Shown here piece after piece: positions 1-5,899 of a DNA stretch of 7,156 nt. The stretch is from Lachnospiraceae bacterium UBA3645. GTDB lineage: Bacteria > Bacillota > Clostridia > Lachnospirales > Lachnospiraceae. Every line of letters begins with the position of its first letter. Position 1 is the first letter of the stretch. The position numbers were made by a program, and so were the translations under genes. Location: the NCBI GenBank assembly GCA_002373555.1, contig DFKM01000071.1, positions 1-7,156 on the forward strand, in the 5' to 3' direction. The notes below the pieces were generated by a model. That model ran no database searches, had not been told where the DNA came from, and saw only the letters and a program-made list of their open reading frames with translations.

Positions 1-17
1 TTTCTCATTTTCTTCAT
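1..17 (-). CDS. Start of an unidentified gene downstream of the opine dehydrogenase (partial)
   Basis: An ATG read on the minus strand at 17-15 is preceded by AAGGAGG (plus-strand 28-34) with 10 nt between AGGAGG and the ATG. This is one of the best ribosome sites in the window. Only the first five codons are present (M-K-K-M-R), after which the window ends. A lysine-rich beginning would suit a signal peptide, for example of a transporter's binding protein, but five residues cannot show this. It lies about 100 bp after the opine dehydrogenase on the same strand with no terminator visible between them, so co-transcription is likely. The call rests on the ribosome site and context alone. Confidence 0.55.
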
Positions 18-116
18 CTAATTTTTTCCTCCTTAAAATTAAAATCTCACTGCTTTACTCTGGTTTCTTTCTCTTGGTCTACGGTTACAGATATGGTGCT
101 TCCGTCTTCTTTGGAA
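18..116. other. Short intergenic spacer, no terminator seen
   Basis: This spacer separates the opine dehydrogenase stop from the next gene's start. It is AT-rich near the ribosome site. On the minus strand I see no GC-rich hairpin followed by a T run and no convincing promoter, which agrees with read-through from the dehydrogenase gene into the next gene. Confidence 0.5.
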
Positions 117-1223
117 TTACTTCTTGCCGGTACGCACATACTCCAGGAGCTGATCCTTGCTGAGGCCTTCGATTCCCAGCTCATCGAGGCCGCAGCCGTC
201 CTTTCTCCAGTCACGTTCGTGTACTACATTGATGATGTCGATAAATCCGTTTGTCAGCGGCATCGGTACGCCGACGACTTCCGCAACTGCGCACCACGGT
301 ACCAGACCGTAAGGGATATCTTCTGTCAGATAACGGCTCTCCAGGCTGTTCGGTCCGCAGATCGGGGTCAGACCGATGGAGCCGTGGCCTTCCTTATACA
401 GATCCTGCCATGTCCATTCATAATCATCGGGTCTGCCGGCGAAATCCTCCATCGGACGGAGATTGTAGCCGAGCGCATTGCCGAGCGCCTTACGCTCTTT
501 ATCCAGCGCGATGTTCAGACGGCAGGCCGAAGGGGTCCAGCCCATCTCATACAGGAAGAAGTTGACATGTGCGCTCTCGATGTTGGAGATGTTGAACAGC
601 ACCGGTCCGGCGTGCCAGTCGGGGTTGACGATGGCAAGTCCGCATTCCAGAACGTCATGATAGATCTTCTCGAACGGGAACAGATCCTCTCTCATCTCAT
701 CGATCAGTTCGGGGCCTTTCTCTGCGGGCAGGAACGCGATATTGATGGGGTTGCGGCCGAATACATTGACCGTATCGGAACCCTTCGCTACCAGACGGGC
801 ATCGTAAGGCAGGTTGTTGGCATCCGCGAATACAGGGCAGTCCTCATCGCCGAGCACGTTCTTCAGAACCAGCGCGGAAAATGCGCCGGGGAAGGTCACG
901 ATGATCTGATCGGCATGCACATGGCCCTTCAGAAGCTTTGCATAATCCGCATGTGCGAACGCCGGGCAGACAAGGCAGATATAATGTGCGCCTTCCACCG
1001 CTTCCGCGATGTCAGATGTCACCTTGTTCAGCTCGACCGGTCCCTGAAGTTCTTTGATATTACCCTGCAGTCTGATCGTCTTCGTCTCGAAGACTTTCTT
1101 CATGTTGTTCGCGAACTGCGGCATTTCATACAGATTGACGGTATGTCCTCTCAGGGCAAACTCCGCTGCCATCGTGTGCGCTCCGTTTCCTCCGCCTAAT
1201 ACCGCGATTTTCTTCGGTGTCAT
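117..1223 (-). CDS. NAD(P)-dependent opine dehydrogenase family protein (octopine/nopaline dehydrogenase type)
   Basis: Enzymes of this family reversibly join an amino acid to a 2-oxo acid by NAD(P)H-dependent reductive amination, giving opines; they are cytoplasmic. The 368-residue length is typical. The N-terminus is a Rossmann fold: strand, then the glycine-rich GGGNGAH at residues 10-16, then an acidic E33 at the end of the second strand, which favours NAD(H). LPYDAR at 138-143 matches the LPYACR-like motif of the family. The C-terminal octopine-DH domain begins near residue 180 and contains NPDWHAGPVLFN at 200-211, whose H204 sits where the catalytic histidine is expected. Start: AAAGGAGA (1233-1240) lies 9 nt before the ATG. 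The gene follows a CdaR-type regulator and precedes another minus-strand gene. The amino acid and oxo-acid substrates cannot be read from the sequence, and it may work in opine breakdown rather than synthesis. A more distant ketopantoate-reductase-like role is less likely given the C-terminal motif. Confidence 0.88.
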   Translation of the reverse strand: MTPKKIAVLGGGNGAHTMAAEFALRGHTVNLYEMPQFANNMKKVFETKTIRLQGNIKELQGPVELNKVTSDIAEAVEGAHYICLVCPAFAHADYAKLLKGHVHADQIIVTFPGAFSALVLKNVLGDEDCPVFADANNLPYDARLVAKGSDTVNVFGRNPINIAFLPAEKGPELIDEMREDLFPFEKIYHDVLECGLAIVNPDWHAGPVLFNISNIESAHVNFFLYEMGWTPSACRLNIALDKERKALGNALGYNLRPMEDFAGRPDDYEWTWQDLYKEGHGSIGLTPICGPNSLESRYLTEDIPYGLVPWCAVAEVVGVPMPLTNGFIDIINVVHERDWRKDGCGLDELGIEGLSKDQLLEYVRTGKK

Positions 1224-1314
1224 GACTTCCCATCTCCTTTGCTGTAGTTTGTTGAAATTAATTGGTGGTTTTGATAAATTTCAGACATTCCCTTTCTTTC
1301 AGGACATATAAACA

Positions 1315-1336
1315 GAGTACTGAACGGGTCAGTCTC
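1315..1336. repeat. Small dyad at the predicted transcription start
   Basis: ACTGA (1319-1323) and TCAGT (1329-1333) are perfect inverted arms around five bases. GAG (1315-1317) and CTC (1334-1336) extend the stem past one unpaired base. It coincides with the expected start of the opine dehydrogenase transcript, where it could be an operator or a 5' hairpin. It is short enough to be chance. Confidence 0.3.
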
Positions 1337-1339
1337 GAA

Positions 1340-1369
1340 ATCTTATCATTATTTTATCACTATTTTCAA
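1340..1369 (-). promoter_or_regulatory. Probable sigma-A promoter of the opine dehydrogenase operon
   Basis: On the minus strand TTGAAA (1364-1369) is followed after 18 bp by TAAGAT (1340-1345), in an AT-rich stretch. The start of transcription would be near 1333, giving a leader of about 110 nt. The -10 box is only a 4/6 match, so this is a fair but not strong call; TAAAAT a few bases upstream is an alternative -10. Confidence 0.5.
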
Positions 1370-1418
1370 ATTTCTTCATCATGCGAAAAGAGGGAATTTT
1401 GACATCTTTCCCTGTCAG

Positions 1419-1441
1419 TTTTCCTACTTTTTGTAGGAAAA
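1419..1441. promoter_or_regulatory. 23-bp perfect palindrome between regulator and opine dehydrogenase; candidate operator
   Basis: Two 9-bp arms (TTTTCCTAC at 1419-1427 and GTAGGAAAA at 1433-1441) surround a five-T centre. It begins 5 bp after the regulator's stop codon. Neither strand has a T run after the second arm, so it is a poor intrinsic terminator. It sits about 50 bp upstream of the predicted -35 of the dehydrogenase promoter, a normal position for an activator site. Binding by the adjacent CdaR-type protein is inference. Confidence 0.5.
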
Positions 1442-1446
1442 TCCGG

Positions 1447-2640
1447 TTAAATGAGTCTTCTTCTGATCCCGAGCAGGAACAGTGGGATAACTGTCTGATA
1501 ATCATAAAGATCCAGGCCGTAGAGATCCTTCAGCCGCTGGAAGCGGTAGATCAGGGTGCTTTTGTGGATATGCAGCGCCTCGGCCGTGGCCGTAAAATGG
1601 AAGCCCAGACGGCACCAGTTGTCGATCAGCTCCATGCTGTCCTGGCTTTTGTGCACGTGGAAGAGCCCTTCGGGGAACGATGCCTGGACCGCACGGCAGA
1701 CATCTTCCGGCATGCTGGCCGCCATCCGTTCGAGCCGCAGATCTCCTGCCGCCAGACACGGCTCTTTCCGTACGCCCGTACGGATCACGCGGAGAGCAAA
1801 TCCGGCGTCTTCATAGGACTTGCGCAGCAGCGCAAGACTGCCGGCGGGTCCTCCGATGCCGATCTGCAGCTGTCCCTGGCCTTCCCTGCGGCAGGTTTCC
1901 TCCAGCTGTCTGCATTTTGCAGCAAATAGATCCGCATCCCTTACCGGGTCTCTCAGATGAGCAAGCACGACATAGATGCCATCATTCTGCTGGCAGACAA
2001 AATCCTGCTTGTCGGAAAAGATCCTGTCGATCATTGCCCGCACGGAGCTCTTCGGCCCGCCGTTCTCTGCATTCTTTCCGGATTCGGGCACTTTTTTGAT
2101 CAGCGCGGCAGCGCGCGGCAGCTGGAGATCCAGCCCGAGCTCATAGGCGAGCGAATATACTTCCGCGGCATCGCGGATGCGCTCGTCAAAAGAAATGATC
2201 TCGCGCAGCAGATTCTGCTGCTGGTAATCCACCCGGGCGTACGTCTGCTGTCTGGTCTGAAAGCTCATGAAGATCTGGGTCATCTGCTGGACCAGGGCGG
2301 CATAGTGGGAGACTTCCTGCGGTTCGCCGGAGATGCCGATGGTGCCGATGACCTGGCCTTCGAGCAGAAGCGGGATCGTCATGCCGGGTCTTGTGCCGGC
2401 CAGTCTTGCCGCGGCTTTTTCATCATGATAGGCGGTCCGGCCGGTCTTGATGACTTCCAGCGAGGCTTCATGCAGGGTCTCATCCCGGCCTTCCATGTTG
2501 CTGGCCAGTACATAGCCTTTCTCATCTGTGATCAGTACGTTCCGGCCGATGGTCAGACTGGCGGACTGGACGAGCCTGTCGCACATTTCCTTATCAAGAA
2601 CGCGCCGGATACTGACCGGAGCCGGATTTCTGTCTTCCAT
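1447..2640 (-). CDS. CdaR/PucR-type transcriptional regulator (putative sugar-diacid recognition domain)
   Basis: A 397-residue protein of the CdaR family, whose members sense small acids and usually activate neighbouring genes. Residues about 10-145 match the diacid-recognition domain: a helical start, the VLITDEKGYVLAS-like strand pair around 35-47, then RPGMTIPLLLEGQVIGTIGISG around 84-105. A divergent central region follows (about 150-300), probably the degenerate GGDEF-like domain of this family. The C-terminus (about 345-397) is the PucR-type helix-turn-helix, with TATAEALHIHKSTLIYRFQRL at about 360-380 covering the recognition helix. Start choice: the reading frame is open up to a TTG at 2667, but AGGAGG (2649-2654) sits exactly 8 nt before the ATG at 2640, so the ATG is used. 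It has its own promoter upstream. The gene it precedes encodes an opine dehydrogenase, so the ligand may be an opine or a related diacid rather than a sugar acid; this is inference from context. Confidence 0.9.
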   Translation of the reverse strand: MEDRNPAPVSIRRVLDKEMCDRLVQSASLTIGRNVLITDEKGYVLASNMEGRDETLHEASLEVIKTGRTAYHDEKAAARLAGTRPGMTIPLLLEGQVIGTIGISGEPQEVSHYAALVQQMTQIFMSFQTRQQTYARVDYQQQNLLREIISFDERIRDAAEVYSLAYELGLDLQLPRAAALIKKVPESGKNAENGGPKSSVRAMIDRIFSDKQDFVCQQNDGIYVVLAHLRDPVRDADLFAAKCRQLEETCRREGQGQLQIGIGGPAGSLALLRKSYEDAGFALRVIRTGVRKEPCLAAGDLRLERMAASMPEDVCRAVQASFPEGLFHVHKSQDSMELIDNWCRLGFHFTATAEALHIHKSTLIYRFQRLKDLYGLDLYDYQTVIPLFLLGIRRRLI

Positions 2641-2697
2641 GCGGAATGCCTCCTGTTTGACGAACAATTAAAGCAGTAAACGCTGATTAATGAAACG

Positions 2698-2734
2698 ATT
2701 ATAGTCATTATAGTACTTTTTTGGTTAAAGTGAA
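2698..2734 (-). promoter_or_regulatory. Probable promoter of the CdaR-type regulator
   Basis: On the minus strand TTCACT (2729-2734) is followed after 16 bp by a perfect TATAAT (2707-2712). A second TATAAT follows 3 bp later (2698-2703) as a tandem copy. Transcription would start 55-65 nt before the ATG. The -10 boxes are excellent while the -35 is weak (4/6), which is common for a gene that depends on or is repressed by a regulator. Confidence 0.6.
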
Positions 2735-2760
2735 ATAAAATTTTGTATTTCGATATATAT

Positions 2761-2782
2761 TGCTTATATAAAGCATCGATGC
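2761..2782. repeat. Two small overlapping dyads upstream of the regulator promoter
   Basis: TGCTT (2761-2765) and AAGCA (2771-2775) are inverted arms around ATATA. GCATCGATGC (2773-2782) is a perfect 10-bp palindrome overlapping them. They lie about 30-50 bp upstream of the regulator's -35 box on the minus strand. They could be a protein-binding site, but AT-rich regions give such dyads often. Confidence 0.25.
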
Positions 2783-2836
2783 CGTCTGTGCAAAAAGTAC
2801 GCCATGGCAGATCCGTATTCCAAATGCCTTCAAGCG

Positions 2837-2960
2837 GCTGTCATTCTGAGGACAGCCTGCTGTCCGAAGAATCCACCGCATGAAGACCACGGTTTTTGTA
2901 AAACCGCTGTTTTCAGGGCGAAGATTCTTCGGTGCGTATCGCGCACCTCAGAATGACAGC
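2837..2960. repeat. 124-bp four-armed inverted-repeat element (REP/MITE-like)
   Basis: The ends are 15-bp perfect inverted repeats, GCTGTCATTCTGAGG (2837-2851) and its complement (2946-2960). Inside them is a 10-bp perfect pair, CCGAAGAATC (2864-2873) with GATTCTTCGG (2923-2932). Between outer and inner stems each side carries its own hairpin: GGACAG/CTGTCC (2850-2855/2860-2865) on the left and GGTGCG/CGCACC (2931-2936/2942-2947) on the right. The tip holds CGGTTTT/AAAACCG (2890-2896/2900-2906). The whole can therefore fold as a symmetrical cruciform on either strand. The TGTCATTCTGAG...GAAGAATC core is one I recognise from memory as a widespread intergenic repeat in many bacteria. There is no open frame of interest and no obvious target-site duplication. 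It lies 16 bp before the -35 of the next gene's promoter. Confidence 0.8.
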
Positions 2961-2976
2961 ATTTTCCGTCCTGCGA

Positions 2977-3005
2977 TTGACTGTCCTTATCATGGACTGT
3001 ATAAT
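2977..3005 (+). promoter_or_regulatory. Strong sigma-A promoter of the small plus-strand gene
   Basis: TTGACT (2977-2982), a 17-bp spacer and a perfect TATAAT (3000-3005) form a near-consensus promoter. Transcription should start near 3012, about 22 nt before the ATG. GACTGT occurs twice (2979-2984 and 2995-3000), once in each half of the promoter, which may be chance. Confidence 0.85.
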
Positions 3006-3033
3006 CCGATCAGAAAGCTTTTCGGAGGTCATC

Positions 3034-3303
3034 ATGTTCAGACTGTGGGCAAAGGAATGGAAGGAAAATCATATGCTGCGGGACACGGTTATTGAAGTGC
3101 CAGGCGATGAGAACAGAACGAAGAAGGTGTTTGCCGGCCTGGAACGGGCCTGCCATGAATTTGACCTGCAGGTGCCGATCTGGCTGAATTCCAACATCCG
3201 GGAATTCCAGCGGGTGGCAAAGACCAGGTTTACGAAGGATTCCTTTACAGAAGAAATCCCCTTCGACGCCCTGGAGATCCAGGTGATCGAAGAGGATATG
3301 TGA
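3034..3303 (+). CDS. Conserved small protein of unknown function (89 aa)
   Basis: The frame is open from 2932, but the ATG at 3034 is preceded by GGAGG (3024-3028) at 5-nt spacing and lies just after the promoter, so it is the start. The upstream ATG at 2932 falls inside the repeat element and would precede the promoter. The protein is 89 residues, rich in charged residues and acidic at the end (IEEDM). It has no signal peptide, membrane segment or cysteine motif; it has one cysteine. It starts MFRLWAKEWK; a tract with VPIWLNSNIREF follows in the middle, then TRFTKDSFTEEI. I recall close relatives as short hypothetical proteins in Lachnospiraceae and related clostridia, with no function assigned. 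It has a strong promoter of its own and is convergent with aroA (6-bp gap), so it is not part of the aromatic operon. A soluble cytoplasmic role is all that can be inferred. Confidence 0.85.
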   Translation: MFRLWAKEWKENHMLRDTVIEVPGDENRTKKVFAGLERACHEFDLQVPIWLNSNIREFQRVAKTRFTKDSFTEEIPFDALEIQVIEEDM

Positions 3304-3309
3304 TCTGTT

Positions 3310-4575
3310 TTATGAAATTGCCGCATCCCCCTGCAGGATGATTCCCGCTTTCCCGATCTTTTCAAAGAAATCGGGGAAGCTTTTTTTAACGGCTTCCGCG
3401 CCTTCGATCACGCCGCCGGTCATGGTGCACAGCGCTGCAAGCGCCATGACGATACGGTGATCGTTATGCCCTGACAGGATCTGTTCCGGCGCCTGCAGGA
3501 CCGCATCCGGGATCACGATGCTGTCTTCGCGGACGGTGATGCCGATGCCGAATTTTGCAAGTTCTTCCGCCATCGCATGTCCGCGGTCGCTCTCCTTGAT
3601 CGCGAGCCTGGCCGTTCCCGTCAGGACCGCGCCGTGACACATCGCCGCCGCGGCGATCAGCGCCGGCCCGAGATCCGGGCAGTCGGCGATGTCGAGAACC
3701 GGCGCAGTCATGCCTTCGGCCGGTTCATATTTCCGGATCTGTTCATAATATTCTTGATAGACGCGATCTCCCTGCAGACTGCAGGCATGCAGTCCCGTGA
3801 CGTCCAGTTCGTTCTCTCCCGTGATCCCGAGGAGATCGAGCAGGGCCGCATTGGACCAGTCGCCTTCCACCGTATAGTCCGCGCAGTGATAGCAGCAGTC
3901 TTTTCCGATGCTGTATCGGAGATTCCCGTTTTCACAGACTGCAGCATCGATCTCTGCGCCGAAAATCCTCTGCATTTCCAGTGTCATCCCGACATACGGT
4001 CCGCTCTGCAGCCCGCCGGTCACGGTCACGCAGCTGTCTTTGCCAAGCATCGGCAGCGCCAGGAGCAGGCCGGTGATGAACTGGCTCGAAATATCGCCCC
4101 GGACGGAATACGTCCCGCCGGCCAGCTTCCCTTCCAACTCGATGCCGTTCTCTGTCTTCCTACAATATATATGATCTCTCCGGAATAATTCTTCGTATAC
4201 GGACAGCGGGCGTTCAAACAGCCGCCGGCTTCCGGTGAGCTTCATCCTGCCGCCGCGCAGCAGACAAAGCGGGATCATGAACCGGAGCGTGGATCCGGAT
4301 TCGCGGCAGTCGATGACGTCCGACGCGGCCGGCCGGTCAAAATCGATGCCGCTGACAATCGCCGTTCCGTCATTTTCCGCTAAGCCGATTTCCGCGCCAA
4401 GCGCCTGCAGCGCCCCGACCGTCGCTTTGATATCCTCCGACATCGCCAGATTTTCGATCCGGCTTTTACCCGGTGCCAGCGCCGCACAGATCAGCGCCCG
4501 GTGCGCCATGCTCTTGGACGGCGGCGCGGCAACGGTCCCCCGTGCGGCAGAAGGTTCGATCCTCACAGAACTCAT
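3310..4575 (-). CDS. aroA: 3-phosphoshikimate 1-carboxyvinyltransferase (EPSP synthase)
   Basis: It transfers the enolpyruvyl group of phosphoenolpyruvate to shikimate 3-phosphate, the sixth step of the shikimate pathway, in the cytoplasm. At 421 residues it has the family's usual length. Visible signatures are PPSKSMAHR at 18-26 (substrate Lys21, Ser22, Arg26), ESGSTLR at 92-98 (PEP-site loop), SSQF at 164-167, EGDWSNAA at 238-245 and DCPDLGP at 299-305 with the likely catalytic Asp302. KESDR at 328-332 and DHR at 373-375 follow, then KKSFPDFF near the end. In the PEP loop the glycine is kept, while the usual N-x-G-T is E-x-G-S, a variant I believe is common in clostridial enzymes. Start: AAGGAG lies 8 nt before the ATG. 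The ATG overlaps the stop of the aroE-aroK fusion (ATGA), so translation is probably coupled. It is the last gene of the operon; no terminator for it is evident before or beyond its stop. Confidence 0.96.
   Translation of the reverse strand: MSSVRIEPSAARGTVAAPPSKSMAHRALICAALAPGKSRIENLAMSEDIKATVGALQALGAEIGLAENDGTAIVSGIDFDRPAASDVIDCRESGSTLRFMIPLCLLRGGRMKLTGSRRLFERPLSVYEELFRRDHIYCRKTENGIELEGKLAGGTYSVRGDISSQFITGLLLALPMLGKDSCVTVTGGLQSGPYVGMTLEMQRIFGAEIDAAVCENGNLRYSIGKDCCYHCADYTVEGDWSNAALLDLLGITGENELDVTGLHACSLQGDRVYQEYYEQIRKYEPAEGMTAPVLDIADCPDLGPALIAAAAMCHGAVLTGTARLAIKESDRGHAMAEELAKFGIGITVREDSIVIPDAVLQAPEQILSGHNDHRIVMALAALCTMTGGVIEGAEAVKKSFPDFFEKIGKAGIILQGDAAIS
3347..3387 (+). terminator. Intrinsic terminator of the small gene, embedded in the 3' end of aroA
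   Basis: On the plus strand GCTTTCCCGAT (3347-3357) pairs with ATCGGGGAAGC (3370-3380) over 11 bp with one G-U pair, and a run of seven T follows (3381-3387). It begins 43 bp after the small gene's stop and lies wholly inside the coding sequence of aroA, which reads the other way. On the minus strand the same hairpin has no T run, so it should not stop the aroA transcript. Confidence 0.75.
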
Positions 4576-5879
4576 ACCGGATCTCCTTCCGTCCTGATCT
4601 CAGCGGCTTTTCTCGCCGGCTTCGGCTCCATATGAAATTCCTTCTCCATGAAATCGCGTATGATCGAGTCCGTGTTGGAACCGATATCCTGATTCGCCGC
4701 AAGCATACGCTCTCCTTCTTCCATATAGAACCCGTATCTTTCGGAAAATCTCTTTTCCAGCGCTTCCCGGTTGCTGGAAAGCGGCCGGTCATCCGAAGTA
4801 ACCAGAAAATCGATCGGTCTGTTGATGAAATACACGGTCCCGTTGCCTTTGAGCAATTCCATGTTGCGTTTTCTGAGGACTGCGCCCCCGCCTGTGGCAA
4901 TAACGGTATTCTGCAGGGAAGCGGCCTCGCGGATGCATTCGCTCTCCACATCCCGGAAGGCTTTTTCGCCGTTCCCGGCAAAATAATCCGAGATCGGCAT
5001 TTTGATCTTTTTGATGATCTCATCATCCACATCCACAAAATCCATCCCGAGTCTCGCGGCGGCCCGCTTCCCGAGCGTGGTCTTGCCGCTTCCGGGCATG
5101 CCGATCAGCACCAGATTTCGTTTGGCGGAAAGCATTTTCTGATAGACATCCTCGATCACCGTCTCCGGGATCTTCTGATCCGTAAACAGTTCTGCCGAAT
5201 ATTTTGCCTGGGCGACCAGCATATACAGTCCGCCGAAAGCCCGGATGCCTCTCTCCTGTGCTTCCACCACGATGAAGGACCGCAGCGGATTGTAGACCGC
5301 GTCAATAACGCCGGTAAGATACGGATAGACTTCGATATCAAAAGGCGCAAAGCCCAGGGAAGGATTCATCCCGCAGGGCGTTGTATTGATCCAGATATCC
5401 GCGTCTTCATGCTGCGCTGCCGCCTGTCCGTAGGTCAGACTTCCTCTTTTGCCCGTCCTGGATACCCGGTGGATCTCCGAAGCGCCGAAAAATGACGCCG
5501 CCGCACTGGCCGTATTCGACAGCGCACCGCTGCCGGCGATCAGCACCTTCTTTCCGAGCATCCGGACGCCCGCGCGCTTGATGAGCGAGATCATGGCAGG
5601 ATAATCCGTATTATAGCCGCAGAGAACGCCGTCCCGGTTCACGATCACATTGACCGAGCCGATCCTTTTTACAAGATCGTCCACCCGGTCCAGATGCGGG
5701 ATCACCGCCTGCTTGTAAGGGATCGTAACATTGACTGCCTTGAAATCCCGCCGCCGCAGAAAATCTTCCAGTTCTTCCGGCGGGAACTCCAGCATCTCAT
5801 ATTGGTAATCGCCTAACAGCGCATGTATTTCTTTTGAAAAGCTGTAGTCCAGCTTCTGTCCGATCAATCCGTATTCCAT
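4572..5879 (-). CDS. Bifunctional shikimate dehydrogenase / shikimate kinase fusion
   Basis: One 435-residue chain carries two consecutive activities: reduction of 3-dehydroshikimate to shikimate with NADPH, then ATP-dependent 3-phosphorylation. Residues 1 to about 245 are AroE-like: SFS at 13-15 for substrate, NVTIPYK at 50-56 with catalytic Lys56, Asn77, and GYNTD at 88-92 with Asp92. The cofactor loop is GSGALSNTA at 116-124, followed by SRT at 140-142, NTTPCGMNP at 165-173, VYNPL at 195-199 and GGLYMLVAQA at 216-225. Residues about 253-435 are AroK-like: Walker A GMPGSGKTT at 260-268, VDVDDE at 282-287 with substrate Asp285, FR at 308-309, GGG at 330-332, DDRPL at 363-367 in the lid, and Arg381. 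All key residues of both halves seem present, so both activities are likely, though the cofactor loop is unusual (GSGA rather than GxGG). The gene starts 20 bp after pheA with only a weak ribosome site (GGGGA) and overlaps aroA by 4 bp, so coupled translation is likely. Confidence 0.93.
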   Translation of the reverse strand: MEYGLIGQKLDYSFSKEIHALLGDYQYEMLEFPPEELEDFLRRRDFKAVNVTIPYKQAVIPHLDRVDDLVKRIGSVNVIVNRDGVLCGYNTDYPAMISLIKRAGVRMLGKKVLIAGSGALSNTASAAASFFGASEIHRVSRTGKRGSLTYGQAAAQHEDADIWINTTPCGMNPSLGFAPFDIEVYPYLTGVIDAVYNPLRSFIVVEAQERGIRAFGGLYMLVAQAKYSAELFTDQKIPETVIEDVYQKMLSAKRNLVLIGMPGSGKTTLGKRAAARLGMDFVDVDDEIIKKIKMPISDYFAGNGEKAFRDVESECIREAASLQNTVIATGGGAVLRKRNMELLKGNGTVYFINRPIDFLVTSDDRPLSSNREALEKRFSERYGFYMEEGERMLAANQDIGSNTDSIIRDFMEKEFHMEPKPARKAAEIRTEGDPV

Positions 5880-5899
5880 CTTGTCTGTTCCCCGGCAGT

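Noticed and set aside
93..1199. Long plus-strand open frame of 368 codons opposite the opine dehydrogenase
   Set aside because: It is the antisense shadow of a clearly recognisable enzyme gene; no ribosome site and no family resemblance. The same applies to long plus-strand frames at 1957-2679, 4473-5495 and 5834-6427.
1399..1427. Plus-strand TTGACA as a promoter
   Set aside because: No acceptable -10 box at 16-18 bp spacing (TCCTAC at best) and no plus-strand gene follows.
1419..1441. Palindrome as an intrinsic terminator of the regulator gene
   Set aside because: No T run after the second arm on either strand and the stem is AT-rich; kept instead as a candidate binding site.
2641..2667. 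TTG start extending the regulator by nine codons
   Set aside because: The AGGAGG ribosome site lies inside this extension and is ideally spaced for the ATG at 2640.
2708..2890. 60-codon minus-strand open frame upstream of the regulator
   Set aside because: It spans the repeat arm and the regulator's promoter, has no ribosome site and no recognisable protein features.
2837..2960. Cloverleaf-like element as a tRNA or structured regulatory RNA
   Set aside because: Arms are far too long for tRNA, there is no T-loop GTTCGA-type sequence or CCA end, and the fold is equally possible on both strands, as in a DNA repeat.
2932..3033. 34-codon N-terminal extension of the small plus-strand gene
   Set aside because: It begins inside the repeat element and upstream of the promoter; the ATG at 3034 has the ribosome site.
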